Assembly (NCBI RefSeq): GCF_947489755.1
Contig: NZ_CANLFB010000030.1
Coordinates: 1-46,224 of the forward strand
Direction: 5' to 3'
Origin: an uncultured Psychromonas sp.
GTDB lineage: Bacteria; Pseudomonadota; Gammaproteobacteria; Enterobacterales; Psychromonadaceae
DNA length: 46,224 nt
The translations under genes and the position numbers were made by a program. How positions within the stretch are numbered: the stretch's first letter is position 1; every line of letters begins with the position of its first letter. Shown piece by piece: positions 16,887 through 25,574 of this stretch. The notes under the pieces were generated by a model. That model was not told the DNA's origin. It did no database searches and saw only the letters and a program-made list of their open reading frames with translations.

Positions 16887-18494
16887 ATGACCATAAGAAA
16901 AAAAATGTATGTAGCTTTATTTTGTTTAGTGGCGGTATTGTTTATTCAATCTGCATTTATGATTTATCAAAGTAACCGAATTCATAAAGCCTCTATTCTC
17001 ATAGATAAAACAATTGAACCGATTCTTTTCAAAAATTATGAATTAAAAATAGCTGTTATTCAGGTTCAACAATGGCTAACAGATATCAGTGCAACACGAG
17101 CACAAGATGGGCTAAATGATGGCATTGAAGTGGCTGAAGAGAACTATGACATTGCAGTAAGACTATTGTCAGAGTTAACACAATTAGATGATAAAAATGC
17201 ACAGTTTTATCAAAAGATGTTACCGACCCTTAATAATTACTTTACAACGGGTAAACGAATGGCGAATGCTTATATTGAGCAAGGGCCAAGTGGTGGTAAT
17301 CAAATAATGCCTCAATTTGACGATGCGGCAGCGGCTATTACAGATCAAGTCGAAAGTATCATGAAAATAGCAAAGTTGAATTCACAGGAAAACCTGAACA
17401 AACAAACGACTGATTCATCGTTAATAGAAACCTCTACTTATTTGATAACGGCAATATTTTTATTCGTATTGGTGTTGTTATACTTAATGACAAGCCGAGG
17501 CTTATTAAAACCCTTAGACGTAATGACTAACATGGCAGATGATTTAGCCAATGGAGAAGGTGATTTAACCAAGCGACTCAATGAATCTAAAAATGATGAA
17601 TTAGGCATAACAGCGCACCACATTAATAGCTTTATTAAAAAAACACAGACCGTCATTAAAGCAGTCAGTGAAACGATGAAGGAACTCAGTGACACGTCTG
17701 ATTCATTACAAAACTCAGCTCAAAAGACACAAAGTGCGATGGAAATGCAAGTTAAAGAAACCGATCAAACTGCAACAGCTATTAATCAATTAACTGCAAC
17801 ATCAGCAGAAGTATCACAATTTACGATTGATGCTTCTAATGAAACGGAATCAGTTAACGAACACATTATAACGAGTATGACGATTTGTACTGCAACATCA
17901 AAACAGATGGCTGATTTAGCTAATAAAATGAGTTCAGCTGAAGATGTAGTTAAGAGACTAGGTGACGATAGTGCCAACATTGGGGCAATGCTCGATACCA
18001 TTTCAGGTATTTCTGATCAAACAAACTTATTGGCGCTTAACGCTGCGATTGAAGCCGCTCGTGCTGGTGAAAGTGGTCGAGGGTTTGCAGTCGTTGCCGA
18101 TGAAGTACGTTCGCTTGCTGGTCGCTCACAGGAGTCAGCACAAAATATTCAAACTATCGTCAATCGCTTACGTGAAAACGTTGAAGAAGTGATCGATGTA
18201 TTTACAACCAGCCGAGATAACGCAACAAACTCACATAGCAAAGTGGAAGCATTAACCGCATCGTTTGGTGTTATTTCTGAAAATATGAAGAACATTAATC
18301 AAATGAATGCACAAATCGCAACCGCTACGACAGAGCAAAATCATGTTATGTCAGAAGTAGAAGAAAGCATTGGTAATATTTCTACCGTTTCCCATTCAAA
18401 CAAAAACAATATAGAAGTCGTGCATACGACGGGAAAAAGACTTAAAACTAACGTGACTGAATTAAATAAACTACTCGAACAGTTTAAATATTAA
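16887..18494 (+). CDS. Methyl-accepting chemotaxis protein
   Basis: A 535-residue chemoreceptor when started at the ATG at 16887, which gives an N-terminus of MTIRKKMYV directly before the first membrane helix; an open frame extends to a GTG at 16794 but without a binding site. Layout: TM1 ~10-30, a helical periplasmic ligand domain (~35-190), TM2 ~195-215, HAMP (~216-270), and the cytoplasmic signalling coiled coil, whose invariant tip region ([21 protein letters not shown]) is centred near Glu389. It signals through CheA/CheW; the ligand is unknown. No CheB/CheR-docking pentapeptide is seen at the C-terminus (ends LEQFKY). A terminator follows. Confidence 0.93.
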   Translation: MTIRKKMYVALFCLVAVLFIQSAFMIYQSNRIHKASILIDKTIEPILFKNYELKIAVIQVQQWLTDISATRAQDGLNDGIEVAEENYDIAVRLLSELTQLDDKNAQFYQKMLPTLNNYFTTGKRMANAYIEQGPSGGNQIMPQFDDAAAAITDQVESIMKIAKLNSQENLNKQTTDSSLIETSTYLITAIFLFVLVLLYLMTSRGLLKPLDVMTNMADDLANGEGDLTKRLNESKNDELGITAHHINSFIKKTQTVIKAVSETMKELSDTSDSLQNSAQKTQSAMEMQVKETDQTATAINQLTATSAEVSQFTIDASNETESVNEHIITSMTICTATSKQMADLANKMSSAEDVVKRLGDDSANIGAMLDTISGISDQTNLLALNAAIEAARAGESGRGFAVVADEVRSLAGRSQESAQNIQTIVNRLRENVEEVIDVFTTSRDNATNSHSKVEALTASFGVISENMKNINQMNAQIATATTEQNHVMSEVEESIGNISTVSHSNKNNIEVVHTTGKRLKTNVTELNKLLEQFKY

Positions 18495-18837
18495 TATTGG
18501 TTAACTAATTTTTCGAGACTGTAATAAAAACTGTGTAACTGCCTTCAATTTATTAAAGGCAGTTATTTTCTCAACGCATATAAATTGTTAGCGCTACTCA
18601 AATGCTTTGCTTTTAATGTCACCATTTCAACCATTAGTCTGATGTGACATCCACACCTCTAATAACTCCTCTTATCAATCAAATAATTAACTTAATGTTC
18701 CGAGTCAATTGCTCTACTTTATAAGCCATGTTTAAATATCAACCATTTTATTATTGTAAAATAGTAAAGATATTTTGTTAGTCAATGCAAAAGTGTTTAA
18801 CGACTATCCATGTCACGCATTATTTGGAGTAAATAAA
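18495..18837. other. Spacer between the chemoreceptor and thioredoxin-like genes
   Basis: About 340 bp with the chemoreceptor terminator and AT-rich DNA; no further element recognised except GGAG at 18826-18829, which sets the start of the next gene. Confidence 0.45.
18537..18564 (+). terminator. Intrinsic terminator of the chemoreceptor gene
   Basis: AACTGCCTT pairs with AAGGCAGTT (9 bp) around a 10-base loop, followed by ATTTTC, 43 bases past the stop codon. Confidence 0.75.
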
Positions 18838-19188
18838 ATGGAAACCAATGGTATTGGCTTTAAAGCTGATTATGAAGAAGAAACAATGACCTTTGAACAA
18901 GTTAGTACACTACCTGGTAATACGATACTTGAGTTCGGTGCACCTTGGTGTAGACACTGTCAGGCAGCACACTCCGCAGTGAAAGAAGTGTTGACGGAAC
19001 ATGCAAAGTTAACGGAGTTAACTCATGTAAAAATCTATGACGGGAAAGGTAAACGATTGGGTCGAGCGTTTAAGGTTAAGCTTTGGCCAACATTCATTAT
19101 TTTACAAAACGGCAATGAACTGGCGCGTTTGGTAAGGCCATCGCAAGCTGATGAAGTACGTGAATTAATGTCAAACATTAGCGAATAA
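18838..19188 (+). CDS. Thioredoxin family protein
   Basis: A 116-residue thioredoxin-fold protein. The ATG at 18838 has GGAG 8 bases upstream; a longer frame from a TTG at 18775 lacks one. The redox motif is WCRHC (residues 37-41) in place of the WCGPC of classical thioredoxin, and the cis-proline is Pro84 in LWPTFI. The basic CRHC centre suggests a shifted redox potential or partner choice. There is no signal peptide, so it should be cytoplasmic. Monocistronic. A thiol-reductant role is certain only at family level. Confidence 0.88.
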   Translation: METNGIGFKADYEEETMTFEQVSTLPGNTILEFGAPWCRHCQAAHSAVKEVLTEHAKLTELTHVKIYDGKGKRLGRAFKVKLWPTFIILQNGNELARLVRPSQADEVRELMSNISE

Positions 19189-19384
19189 AACAAGATAGCG
19201 ACTTCAAAAATTCAACTAAAAAAGTTTAACTAAAAGCTATCATGAACCTCACTTTGACAATACCAAAAAATGATGTTCGATTAAGGTTATACCCATTACA
19301 TTAAATAATGTGTTCTAAATAATACGATCTAAATTTTACGTAGAAAAAATGACTTAAATGAGTCAGCGAGTAAAACTTATAGGC

Positions 19385-20308
19385 TTAGTAACAAAAATGA
19401 GGGTCATATTGATAAATAGTCGCTGTCTTACTCAGTGAGTTTGTTGAGTTCCAATGGGTTAGCTGCGGATTGTATTGCATCATAGTAAACAATGCTTTTG
19501 CACGTGTATCGACCTTGCTATTAAAGTGTCCATGATCAGATTTATATTTAAAAGATATCTCAGCAACAATCGCTTGTGTTGTACTAACCGACTCGTTGTA
19601 CCATAAGGTTAATGCAAACGCTGTATTCAAGGCTGCTATTTCATCTATCCCGCCAATTTTAACAATGGCACTTTCATAGACATATTCATTGACGGTTAAA
19701 TCACTGACTTTTTTAATCGCTAAATGTTGATCAAAGTCTTCACTCTTTAAACCGGGATATAAGCCAACAGGATCATCCATTTTATTTAAGTTTTTACTGT
19801 TTCCTATCTTTTGAGTCGTTGAAGAGGAGTAAGTACTCACAAAGGATACGGCAATATCTTCTTCAAATTTACTTTTAGCCTTAGATTTTGTTCCATGAAG
19901 ATCTTTAGTACTCGCAATAGATTGATCTGCACTGCGGAATTTCAACGTGACTTTACGTTTCCCCTTTTCTACGCGCTCTCGAAAGCTGTAACCTGCATTA
20001 GATAAATCACAACTCCCTGGTACATCGTAAAATGATACTGTTCTATTTTTATTTAAACTTAAGCTACCCGACGCATTGCTTTCTATTGCGCTCTTTTCTC
20101 TTGTACTATTTTGAATGGCATTGTGTAAAGCATTCCAGTAATCATTCACTTTACTCGCTCGGCTAGCGGCATCTCCGGTAAATAAATCAGCATTTAATAG
20201 TAATTTATATTCACGTGAATCAATCTCTATGTCAGCCGCCGACACATTCATAGATAAACACAACATGACGACAGGTATGACTTTATTAACCATTATGATG
20301 TTACTCAT
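19385..20308 (-). CDS. Exported CYTH-like (triphosphate-tunnel fold) protein
   Basis: A 307-residue protein with a signal peptide (hydrophobic residues ~7-24, likely cleavage after NVSAA), so probably periplasmic. AAGGA before the ATG at 20308 supports this start. The mature part resembles the CYTH/triphosphate tunnel family: SREYKLLL at the start, then FYDVPGSCDLSNAGYSFRERV (written in full at 19955-20040 reverse) leading to KVTLKFRSAD, close to the family pattern Y-D-T-x-D-x-x-L-x-x-x-G-x-x-x-R-x-R...L-T-x-K. The EIEIK-like first strand is only partial. No catalytic role can be claimed; the CYTH link is my inference. Confidence 0.6.
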   Translation of the reverse strand: MSNIIMVNKVIPVVMLCLSMNVSAADIEIDSREYKLLLNADLFTGDAASRASKVNDYWNALHNAIQNSTREKSAIESNASGSLSLNKNRTVSFYDVPGSCDLSNAGYSFRERVEKGKRKVTLKFRSADQSIASTKDLHGTKSKAKSKFEEDIAVSFVSTYSSSTTQKIGNSKNLNKMDDPVGLYPGLKSEDFDQHLAIKKVSDLTVNEYVYESAIVKIGGIDEIAALNTAFALTLWYNESVSTTQAIVAEISFKYKSDHGHFNSKVDTRAKALFTMMQYNPQLTHWNSTNSLSKTATIYQYDPHFCY

Positions 20309-20662
20309 GTAATTTCCTTTATTGGACTAATGTAACGTGTTTTGAGTTTTTCATTTAAATTATATTATTGTGTAAAGCTGAACGGTGTTCCTGTTAACGA
20401 TCACAGGCTATATTTCTACATTTCTCTTAGGCTTTTACACTTATCTTAAGTACCTAGTGTCGGCCTGTTGAATCAGGTTTTTCAATCTTCCTCTCTGAGT
20501 CGTGATATTTACAAACAAAGCATTTAAAAACAAAAAACTATCAAAATCAAAGAAACCTATCAAAAAACCTATCAATAGAATAGAATCTTCCCATTTTACT
20601 TAATGATAATAATTATCAATAATACTTACACAAACACAGAGACCTAATACGAGACAAATATT
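20309..20662. other. Divergent region with a Fur-type promoter
   Basis: About 350 bp. Bases ~20555-20640 closely match the region before DUF2061 gene 1 (8355-8430), including the Fur-box-like site. The remainder presumably holds the promoter of the minus-strand gene at 20308. Confidence 0.6.
20599..20617. promoter_or_regulatory. Fur-box-like operator before DUF2061 gene 2
   Basis: AATGATAATAATTATC at 20602-20617 is identical to the core before the paralogue at 8397-8412 and one base off the Fur consensus. It is 46 bp before the start codon. Confidence 0.75.
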
Positions 20663-21061
20663 ATGATAAAAACAATCACTTTTGCAGTTATCCACTTCAG
20701 TATCGCAACGTTACTTGCTTTTGCTTTAACTGGAGATTTTTTATTAGGTAGCTTAATCGCTATCATTGAACCGTCAGTCAACACGGTTGCTTTTTATTTC
20801 CACGAAAAAGTTTGGCAACATGTGCCTTTCCTTAAGCAACGCGCATCAATGACAAAGGCAAAAACAGTGAGCTTTGCAGTCATTCACTTTAACGTTGCCT
20901 TCATCGTCACCTATGCTTTAACCGGCGATGCTTTCTTAGGTGGTTTAATGGCAGCAATAGAACCAACCATTAACTCTTTTGCCTACTTCTTCCATGAAAA
21001 AGCATGGGATGATAAAAAACAGAACAATAAATATGAAGTAGATCAAATAGCTTACGCTTAA
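20663..21061 (+). CDS. Tandem DUF2061 membrane protein, copy 2
   Basis: 132 residues, the same length as and very similar to the protein at 8458-8856; it differs mainly at scattered positions and in the C-terminal tail (DDKKQNNKYEVDQIAYA). Again two DUF2061 units, each ending HEK-W. The promoter region is conserved along with the gene, so the duplication included the regulatory region. The ribosome binding site (GAG) is weaker than in copy 1. Expression under iron limitation is likely by inference; function unknown. Confidence 0.87.
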   Translation: MIKTITFAVIHFSIATLLAFALTGDFLLGSLIAIIEPSVNTVAFYFHEKVWQHVPFLKQRASMTKAKTVSFAVIHFNVAFIVTYALTGDAFLGGLMAAIEPTINSFAYFFHEKAWDDKKQNNKYEVDQIAYA

Positions 21062-21410
21062 TCTGAAATGTGCACCATTATAGTTAACACAGCCCCCGCT
21101 GATTGTAACGAGCCCCTCCCCCCTTTTTTTGGGGGGCTATATATAGAGTAAGAAGCTCAATTAACTTATTCATTGTCTTTCTATTATCAGCCTTTTTACA
21201 TAACACAGATGATTAATCACTCTTCACATCACAATTTTACTGACCGCTGCCTCTGAAATAACTGTAACAGTAGATTTTATTTTCATAAATAAAATAAAAA
21301 CCAACCTATATCAATTCACAAGTCAAGTGACTATGATGTCATCCCTTTACAATCTGGATGATTTAAAACGTCATTTTTTCACCACTTTTAACAACTTTTA
21401 GAGACTTGTA
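21062..21410. other. Spacer between DUF2061 gene 2 and the symporter gene
   Basis: About 350 bp with the GC-stem hairpin at 21111-21138 and AT-rich DNA that should contain the symporter promoter. Only a weak AGAG motif precedes the ATG at 21411. Confidence 0.45.
21111..21138. terminator. C6-T7-G6 hairpin after DUF2061 gene 2
   Basis: CCCCCC (21118-21123), seven T and GGGGGG (21131-21136) form a GC-only stem with an all-T loop; AGCCCC (21111-21116) could alternatively pair with GGGGCT. The usual T-tail after the stem is missing. Confidence 0.6.
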
Positions 21411-22685
21411 ATGAACAACAAAAAAAACTCAACTCAATCTGCTGGAGCATGGACTCGCCTAGAACTATGGAAGAAAATTCTTATTGGGATGATTCTGGGT
21501 GTTATCGCGGGTACTTTGATGGGCCCCGATGCAGAGGTTTTTAAACCCTTAGGTACGCTTTTCATTAACGCAATTAAAATGCTAATTGTACCGCTGGTTT
21601 TTTTCTCCCTTATTGTTGGCATTACTTCAATGCAAGATACCAGCAAAATGGGACGAATTGGTCTTAAAGCGATTGTGCTTTATTTAGGAACAACCGCTGT
21701 CGCGATTACTATTGGTCTTGGCCTTGCTACCATTTTCACACCGGGTGCAGGTTTAGATATGGTTGCAATGACTGCTGATGCAGAAATACCAAATGCACCT
21801 ACTTTAGTACAAACATTACTTAACATGATCCCTAAAAACCCAGTGGGCGCTCTTGCTGCCGGTAATATCTTACAAATTATCGTATTTGCTATTGGTCTAG
21901 GTATTTCACTTGTTTTAATTGGTGAGAAAGGTAATCCAGCGATTAGACTATTTGAAAGTCTAGCTGAAGCAATGTACAAGTTAACTGAATTAGTGATGAA
22001 ACTTGCACCTTATGGCGTATTCGGTTTGATGGCTTGGGTTTCAGGTAAATACGGTGCAGATGTTTTACTACCATTAGTAAAAGTAATCGCTGTTGTTTAC
22101 TTAGGTGCATTAATCCACATCGTTGTTTTTTATAGCGGTATGATCAGTATCTTAGGTCGTTTAAACCCTGTACGTTACTTAAAAAGTTTAATGAATCCAG
22201 CCGCGGTTGCATTTACGACAACGAGTAGCTCAGGCACACTTCCAGCAACCATTAAAGCTTCTCGCGAAGAGTTAGGTGTTTCTAAAGGTGTTTCAAGTTT
22301 TGTACTGCCTCTAGGTGCGACTATCAACATGGATGGAACAGCCCTGTATCAAGGTGTTTGTGCCCTATTTATTGCACAAGCTTTTGGCGTTGACCTTGCA
22401 GCTTCTGATTACGTTACTATCATTTTAACGGCAACGTTAGCTTCTGTTGGTACTGCTGGTGTCCCTGGTGCAGGCTTAATTATGCTTTCACTAGTATTAA
22501 CAACGGTTGGTCTTCCGCTTGAAGGTTTAGCCATTGTTGCTGGTATTGACCGTATTCTTGATATGGCACGTACAACAGTTAATATTTGTGGTGACATGAT
22601 GGTTTCATTGTTAGTGGCTAAAAGTGAAGGTGAGCTTGATAAAGACATCTTCGATGGTAAGAAAAAATTTGAAGAAAGCGCTTAG
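21411..22685 (+). CDS. Dicarboxylate/amino acid:cation symporter (DAACS family)
   Basis: A 424-residue inner-membrane secondary transporter of the glutamate/C4-dicarboxylate family (GltP/DctA type). Family signatures are clear: the serine-rich re-entrant loop TTSSSGTLPATIK (~263-275), the helix-7 motif NMDGTALYQG (~303-312) that builds the cation and substrate sites, and the second re-entrant loop GTAGVPGAGLIML (~346-358). It imports acidic amino acids or dicarboxylates with Na+ or H+. Substrate choice cannot be settled by eye. Ends 42 bases before a strong terminator; monocistronic. Confidence 0.94.
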   Translation: MNNKKNSTQSAGAWTRLELWKKILIGMILGVIAGTLMGPDAEVFKPLGTLFINAIKMLIVPLVFFSLIVGITSMQDTSKMGRIGLKAIVLYLGTTAVAITIGLGLATIFTPGAGLDMVAMTADAEIPNAPTLVQTLLNMIPKNPVGALAAGNILQIIVFAIGLGISLVLIGEKGNPAIRLFESLAEAMYKLTELVMKLAPYGVFGLMAWVSGKYGADVLLPLVKVIAVVYLGALIHIVVFYSGMISILGRLNPVRYLKSLMNPAAVAFTTTSSSGTLPATIKASREELGVSKGVSSFVLPLGATINMDGTALYQGVCALFIAQAFGVDLAASDYVTIILTATLASVGTAGVPGAGLIMLSLVLTTVGLPLEGLAIVAGIDRILDMARTTVNICGDMMVSLLVAKSEGELDKDIFDGKKKFEESA

Positions 22686-22727
22686 CTTTACCCTTTAAAA
22701 AATAGCTAACGCGTATCTTTAAAATAT

Positions 22728-22761
22728 AAAACGTCACTATTATTATATACAGTGACGTTTT
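22728..22761. terminator. Intrinsic terminator of the symporter gene
   Basis: Perfect 11-bp stem AAAACGTCACT/AGTGACGTTTT with a 12-base loop and a T-rich 3' arm. Confidence 0.85.
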
Positions 22762-22947
22762 ATTAAAGGTATCTATCATTGCTCGATTAATGAATAAGTT
22801 TGCCTCTGTCAATAATTCTGCTTACCTGTTGCCCCATCTATTACTCATATACTGCTTATAGCAGATATGGAATTAGACATTTATTCTTCATCCTTAACTG
22901 CATTTCAAATATTCAATCACAAGACGTTAAATAACTATTCTATTCAT

Positions 22948-23140
22948 TACTTAACCTTAATTCTGGTTAATGAAAGCGGTATTATATCTAAAGTCATAAG
23001 TTTATTTTTTAACTGTTTTTTAGCTATAAAATATCGTTAGTTTTGCGGATTTCAAGGCGAACTATTGAAGCGATCACGGATTATTGAGAAATAATTTAAT
23101 GTAGAAATTCACTTAAATAGCGGTTATGTCGCTTTGTCCA
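22948..23140. repeat. Dispersed repeat family B, copy 2
   Basis: Starts TTAACCTTAATTCTGGTTAA and runs through TAGTTTTGCGGATTTCAAGG (near 23037) and AATAGCGGTTATGTCGCTTT (near 23116). The same order of words recurs, diverged, at 24635-24915. Confidence 0.6.
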
Positions 23141-23277
23141 TCGCCCCCTGGTTGCTTCACATTCAAAAAATTCTTACTCCTAGGTTCATTTATAAACGGA
23201 GTTTGTTTTGCATCAATACCAGAGCAATGCACTTGGTTATAGTATGAAGCATTAAACAAGACTACAAAGAGTAAAAT

Positions 23278-23514
23278 ATGAGTCAATTAATTCATGGTCA
23301 TCAAGTAATGGAAATGATCGCAGAATCAGAAAACATATATACTAAACCAATTTTAAAAACTGAAATAGCAATCAAGTTTGGAGAAAATATACGTTTTCAT
23401 ACTTGCATGTGCAGCGATTTAACCGCAGATCAATTAATAGAATTTTTAGTGTCCAAAGGAAAACTCTTTGAATCAACAGAGGGAATTATAATGAACGAAG
23501 ATTTTATTTGTTAA
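23278..23514 (+). CDS. yecH: YecH family (DUF2492) putative metal-binding protein
   Basis: A 78-residue protein aligning with E. coli YecH over its whole length: IHGHQVMEMIAES, then IAIKFGENIRFHTCMCSDLTADQLIEFLVSKGKL. The invariant histidines (IHGH, RFHTC) and cysteines could bind a metal, the basis of the family's annotation; its cellular role is unknown. AAAGAG lies about 7 bases before the ATG. Monocistronic, convergent with the lipoprotein at 23732-24373. Confidence 0.9.
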   Translation: MSQLIHGHQVMEMIAESENIYTKPILKTEIAIKFGENIRFHTCMCSDLTADQLIEFLVSKGKLFESTEGIIMNEDFIC

Positions 23515-23643
23515 TGGAGCATTTACACAGAATTATTTACAGGGTCGAAGTAAGCCAAAGCTTTAATCGACATCCAAACAAAGGTATTTTAAGGTGATGT
23601 CGTCATTTTTCGTAACAGCGACTTTACACCTATTCAAAATAAT

Positions 23644-23667
23644 AAAAGAGCGTATAAACGCTCTTTT
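23644..23667. terminator. Bidirectional terminator between yecH and the lipoprotein gene
   Basis: Perfect 10-bp stem AAAAGAGCGT/ACGCTCTTTT with a 4-base loop, flanked by A and T runs; well placed to stop transcription from both convergent genes. Confidence 0.85.
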
Positions 23668-23731
23668 CGATAAAATTATCTACTCTAAAATCAAGTTTAC
23701 ATATTAATCCGAATACATAAACTTATCTTTT

Positions 23732-24373
23732 TTAAGATTTGACATGCATAGCAGCGGCTTTAAAGAACTCATGTAATGTTAAGATTAAATGTTTCTCTAA
23801 TATTTGAGAAGTATATTCATTTAAACTATTAAAAGAATCAAAGTCTCCTTTCTCATGGTCGACTTCATCTCTCACTCGAAAATCTTTAGTAAAGATCACT
23901 TCACCTTCCTGCTCTAAAATGTATTTTGCGTCGAAATCAGCAACAATATTGTACTCAGAAGAAGCAAGCCCAAATGTTAATAAGTTTTTTCCAAAGCTTT
24001 TTGCAAATTCATAATCAGCATAAGCAGGCCCATATTTATCATGTGCTGTAATTTCAAGCTTTAAGATTAAATCAGGGTTATTAGTTAAATACTTAACTGA
24101 AACAGGGAGTTGTTCAAAGATCAATTTAGGCAGTTCTTTTAATGTAGATGCTGATGCAACAGAGAGCTCCGCTTTTTCCAATGGCGCTAATGGTAATTGC
24201 TCGCCACCACTGAAAATACCAGGCTTAGGTTGGCTATATAAGATTTCATAATTGAGAGTTTTATTTTCATATGCAACATCATGTACTTTTGTCGTCACTG
24301 GCATTTTTATTTCTGCATGAGTTGCACAACCAGTTAAAATTGACACCATTAACAATAATATTATTTTTTTCAT
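23732..24373 (-). CDS. Lipoprotein of unknown function
   Basis: A 213-residue lipoprotein: short signal MKKIILLLMVSILTGC with the lipidated Cys at residue 16. No family recognised. The mature part alternates beta-like and amphipathic stretches and includes a conserved-looking LILKLEITAHDKYGPAYADY and a final helix (NEYTSQILEKHLILTLHEFFK). GGGATAAG before the ATG fits a ribosome binding site. Monocistronic. Could relate to lipoproteins of the DUF4410-like type, but I cannot show it. Confidence 0.72.
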   Translation of the reverse strand: MKKIILLLMVSILTGCATHAEIKMPVTTKVHDVAYENKTLNYEILYSQPKPGIFSGGEQLPLAPLEKAELSVASASTLKELPKLIFEQLPVSVKYLTNNPDLILKLEITAHDKYGPAYADYEFAKSFGKNLLTFGLASSEYNIVADFDAKYILEQEGEVIFTKDFRVRDEVDHEKGDFDSFNSLNEYTSQILEKHLILTLHEFFKAAAMHVKS

Positions 24374-24634
24374 CTTCTTATCCCACGCTCGGTGAATGTT
24401 TAAGTATTAGACTAGGGTGAATGCAAAGCTTAACAGCACGATTGCAAATACCACTTAATAATTACAATAATGATTTATTTGTTATAATTATTTTCACGCA
24501 GGAGTTTACTACACTCCAAAAAAATATCAATAACTTATGAGTGAAATTTAACTTAATTTCAACACGTGATAAATGAAAGTCCAATATCATTAACTTAACT
24601 AAATTAAATTTTTATAGCATGTAGATTCAATAGC

Positions 24635-24915
24635 ATGACTTAATCTCGGCCCTGGTTAACGAATACAAAATTTCATTCAAAATCAAAAAGTTACAAATTT
24701 AATGCATATTTTTGGTTATGGGTATTTTGGATTTGGTTATTTGGTTATTTGGTTATTTGGTTATTTGGTTATTTGGTTATTTGGTTATTTGGTTATTGCT
24801 ATATAGTGCAGTTAGTTTTTCGTAATTCAAGACAAATGATTGACGCAATAATAGGTTATTAGGAGAGAATTTAACTCGGAAATAGCGGTGTTGTATCGTT
24901 TTACTTATCTGGATT
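24635..24915. repeat. Dispersed repeat family B, copy 3, carrying an octamer array
   Basis: TTAATCTCGGCCCTGGTTAA at the left, TAGTTTTTCGTAATTCAAGA near 24812 and AATAGCGGTGTTGTATCGTT near 24880 follow the same order as in copy 2 (22948-23140). The octamer array at 24735-24797 lies between the first two blocks. Confidence 0.6.
24735..24797. repeat. Octamer tandem repeat (GGTTATTT)x7.9
   Basis: Seven perfect GGTTATTT copies plus seven bases of an eighth. It is embedded in a family B dispersed repeat. Confidence 0.95.
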
Positions 24916-24993
24916 ATTTCTTTATCTGTAATAGAGTGACTAGTTTTAGCGCTGAACCATATAAATACAGGGGTTTAGCCATTATTTTTATCT

Positions 24994-25225
24994 TTAATAA
25001 GCGTTATATGAATTCAATCTTCGGACAGCCAATTTATATGAGAAAACGATTATCAACAAACACAAAACTATGTCTCGCATTTGGCGATAAGCAACATGAT
25101 TGATTGCGTTTAAAGCACCAAAAATAACAATAAAAGTCATTGCGACGTCCACTAGCATTACTTTTTAATGAAGTTAAAAAACCAATAAATAAAATGGCTA
25201 TCAGTAAATAAAAAACAAGATTCAT
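24994..25225 (-). pseudogene. Possible frameshifted small membrane protein, or two overlapping small genes
   Basis: A frame starting at 25225 gives a hydrophobic helix (MNLVFYLLIAILFIGFLTSLK), then drifts into unlikely sequence. A second frame, from an ATG at 25158 to a stop at 24994 (54 residues), continues with plausible membrane-protein sequence (MLVDVAMTFIVIFGALNAIN ... ending RRLNSYNAY). The switch falls at a run of five A; one extra A would end the first frame at TAATG exactly on the second start. No good ribosome binding site is visible. This may be chance or decay. Confidence 0.35.
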
Positions 25226-25517
25226 AAAGATTAAGCATCTACGATATTTAGAATATCGTAAGGGAATGAGATCTAGTAACTTAGGGTATCGGCATCACAT
25301 CATTTAAAAGTCAAACTGATAGGTTATGTCAATAATACTAAACCATATTATTTATTCAAATTGAGACATTAAAAAATAAATTTAAAAAAAATATTGTTTA
25401 TATAGAAAGCAATTTAGAGGTAAAAAAAAAACTAAAATAGTTATTGCAATTTGTATAAAACAGACCTCACTTACAGCATTTTGTTAGTAACCACTAACCG
25501 TAATAAAGCATGCCAAT

Positions 25518-25560
25518 TTGTCCACAATTTTATCCACTAATTTAGTAAAAGTTATCCCTT
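25518..25560. promoter_or_regulatory. Cluster of DnaA-box-like sites before nrdA
   Basis: TTGTCCACA at 25518-25526 and TTATCCACT at 25530-25538 are each one base from the consensus TTATCCACA, start to start 12 bp apart; TTATCCCTT at 25552-25560 is weaker. In E. coli, DnaA binds near the nrdAB promoter and ties its expression to replication, so the placement is meaningful. Confidence 0.65.
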
Positions 25561-25574
25561 GAAATTATTCTAAA

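Larger units (their letters stand above)
22686..23277. other. Spacer between the symporter and yecH genes
   Basis: About 590 bp made of the symporter terminator, a family B element (about 22948-23140) and roughly 130 bp before yecH that should hold its promoter. No gene is supported. Confidence 0.55.
24374..24993. other. Spacer upstream of the lipoprotein gene
   Basis: About 620 bp; the first ~250 bp should hold the lipoprotein promoter, and the rest is the family B element with its octamer array. A 71-residue plus frame at 24888-25103 lies in the repeat and is not called. Confidence 0.5.

Noticed and set aside
21680-21979. Antisense frames within the symporter and other genes
   Set aside because: These follow the codon pattern of the sense gene and show no independent signals.
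24888-25103. 71-residue plus-strand frame
   Set aside because: Begins inside repeat family B; no recognisable protein features, and it overlaps the better minus-strand candidate.
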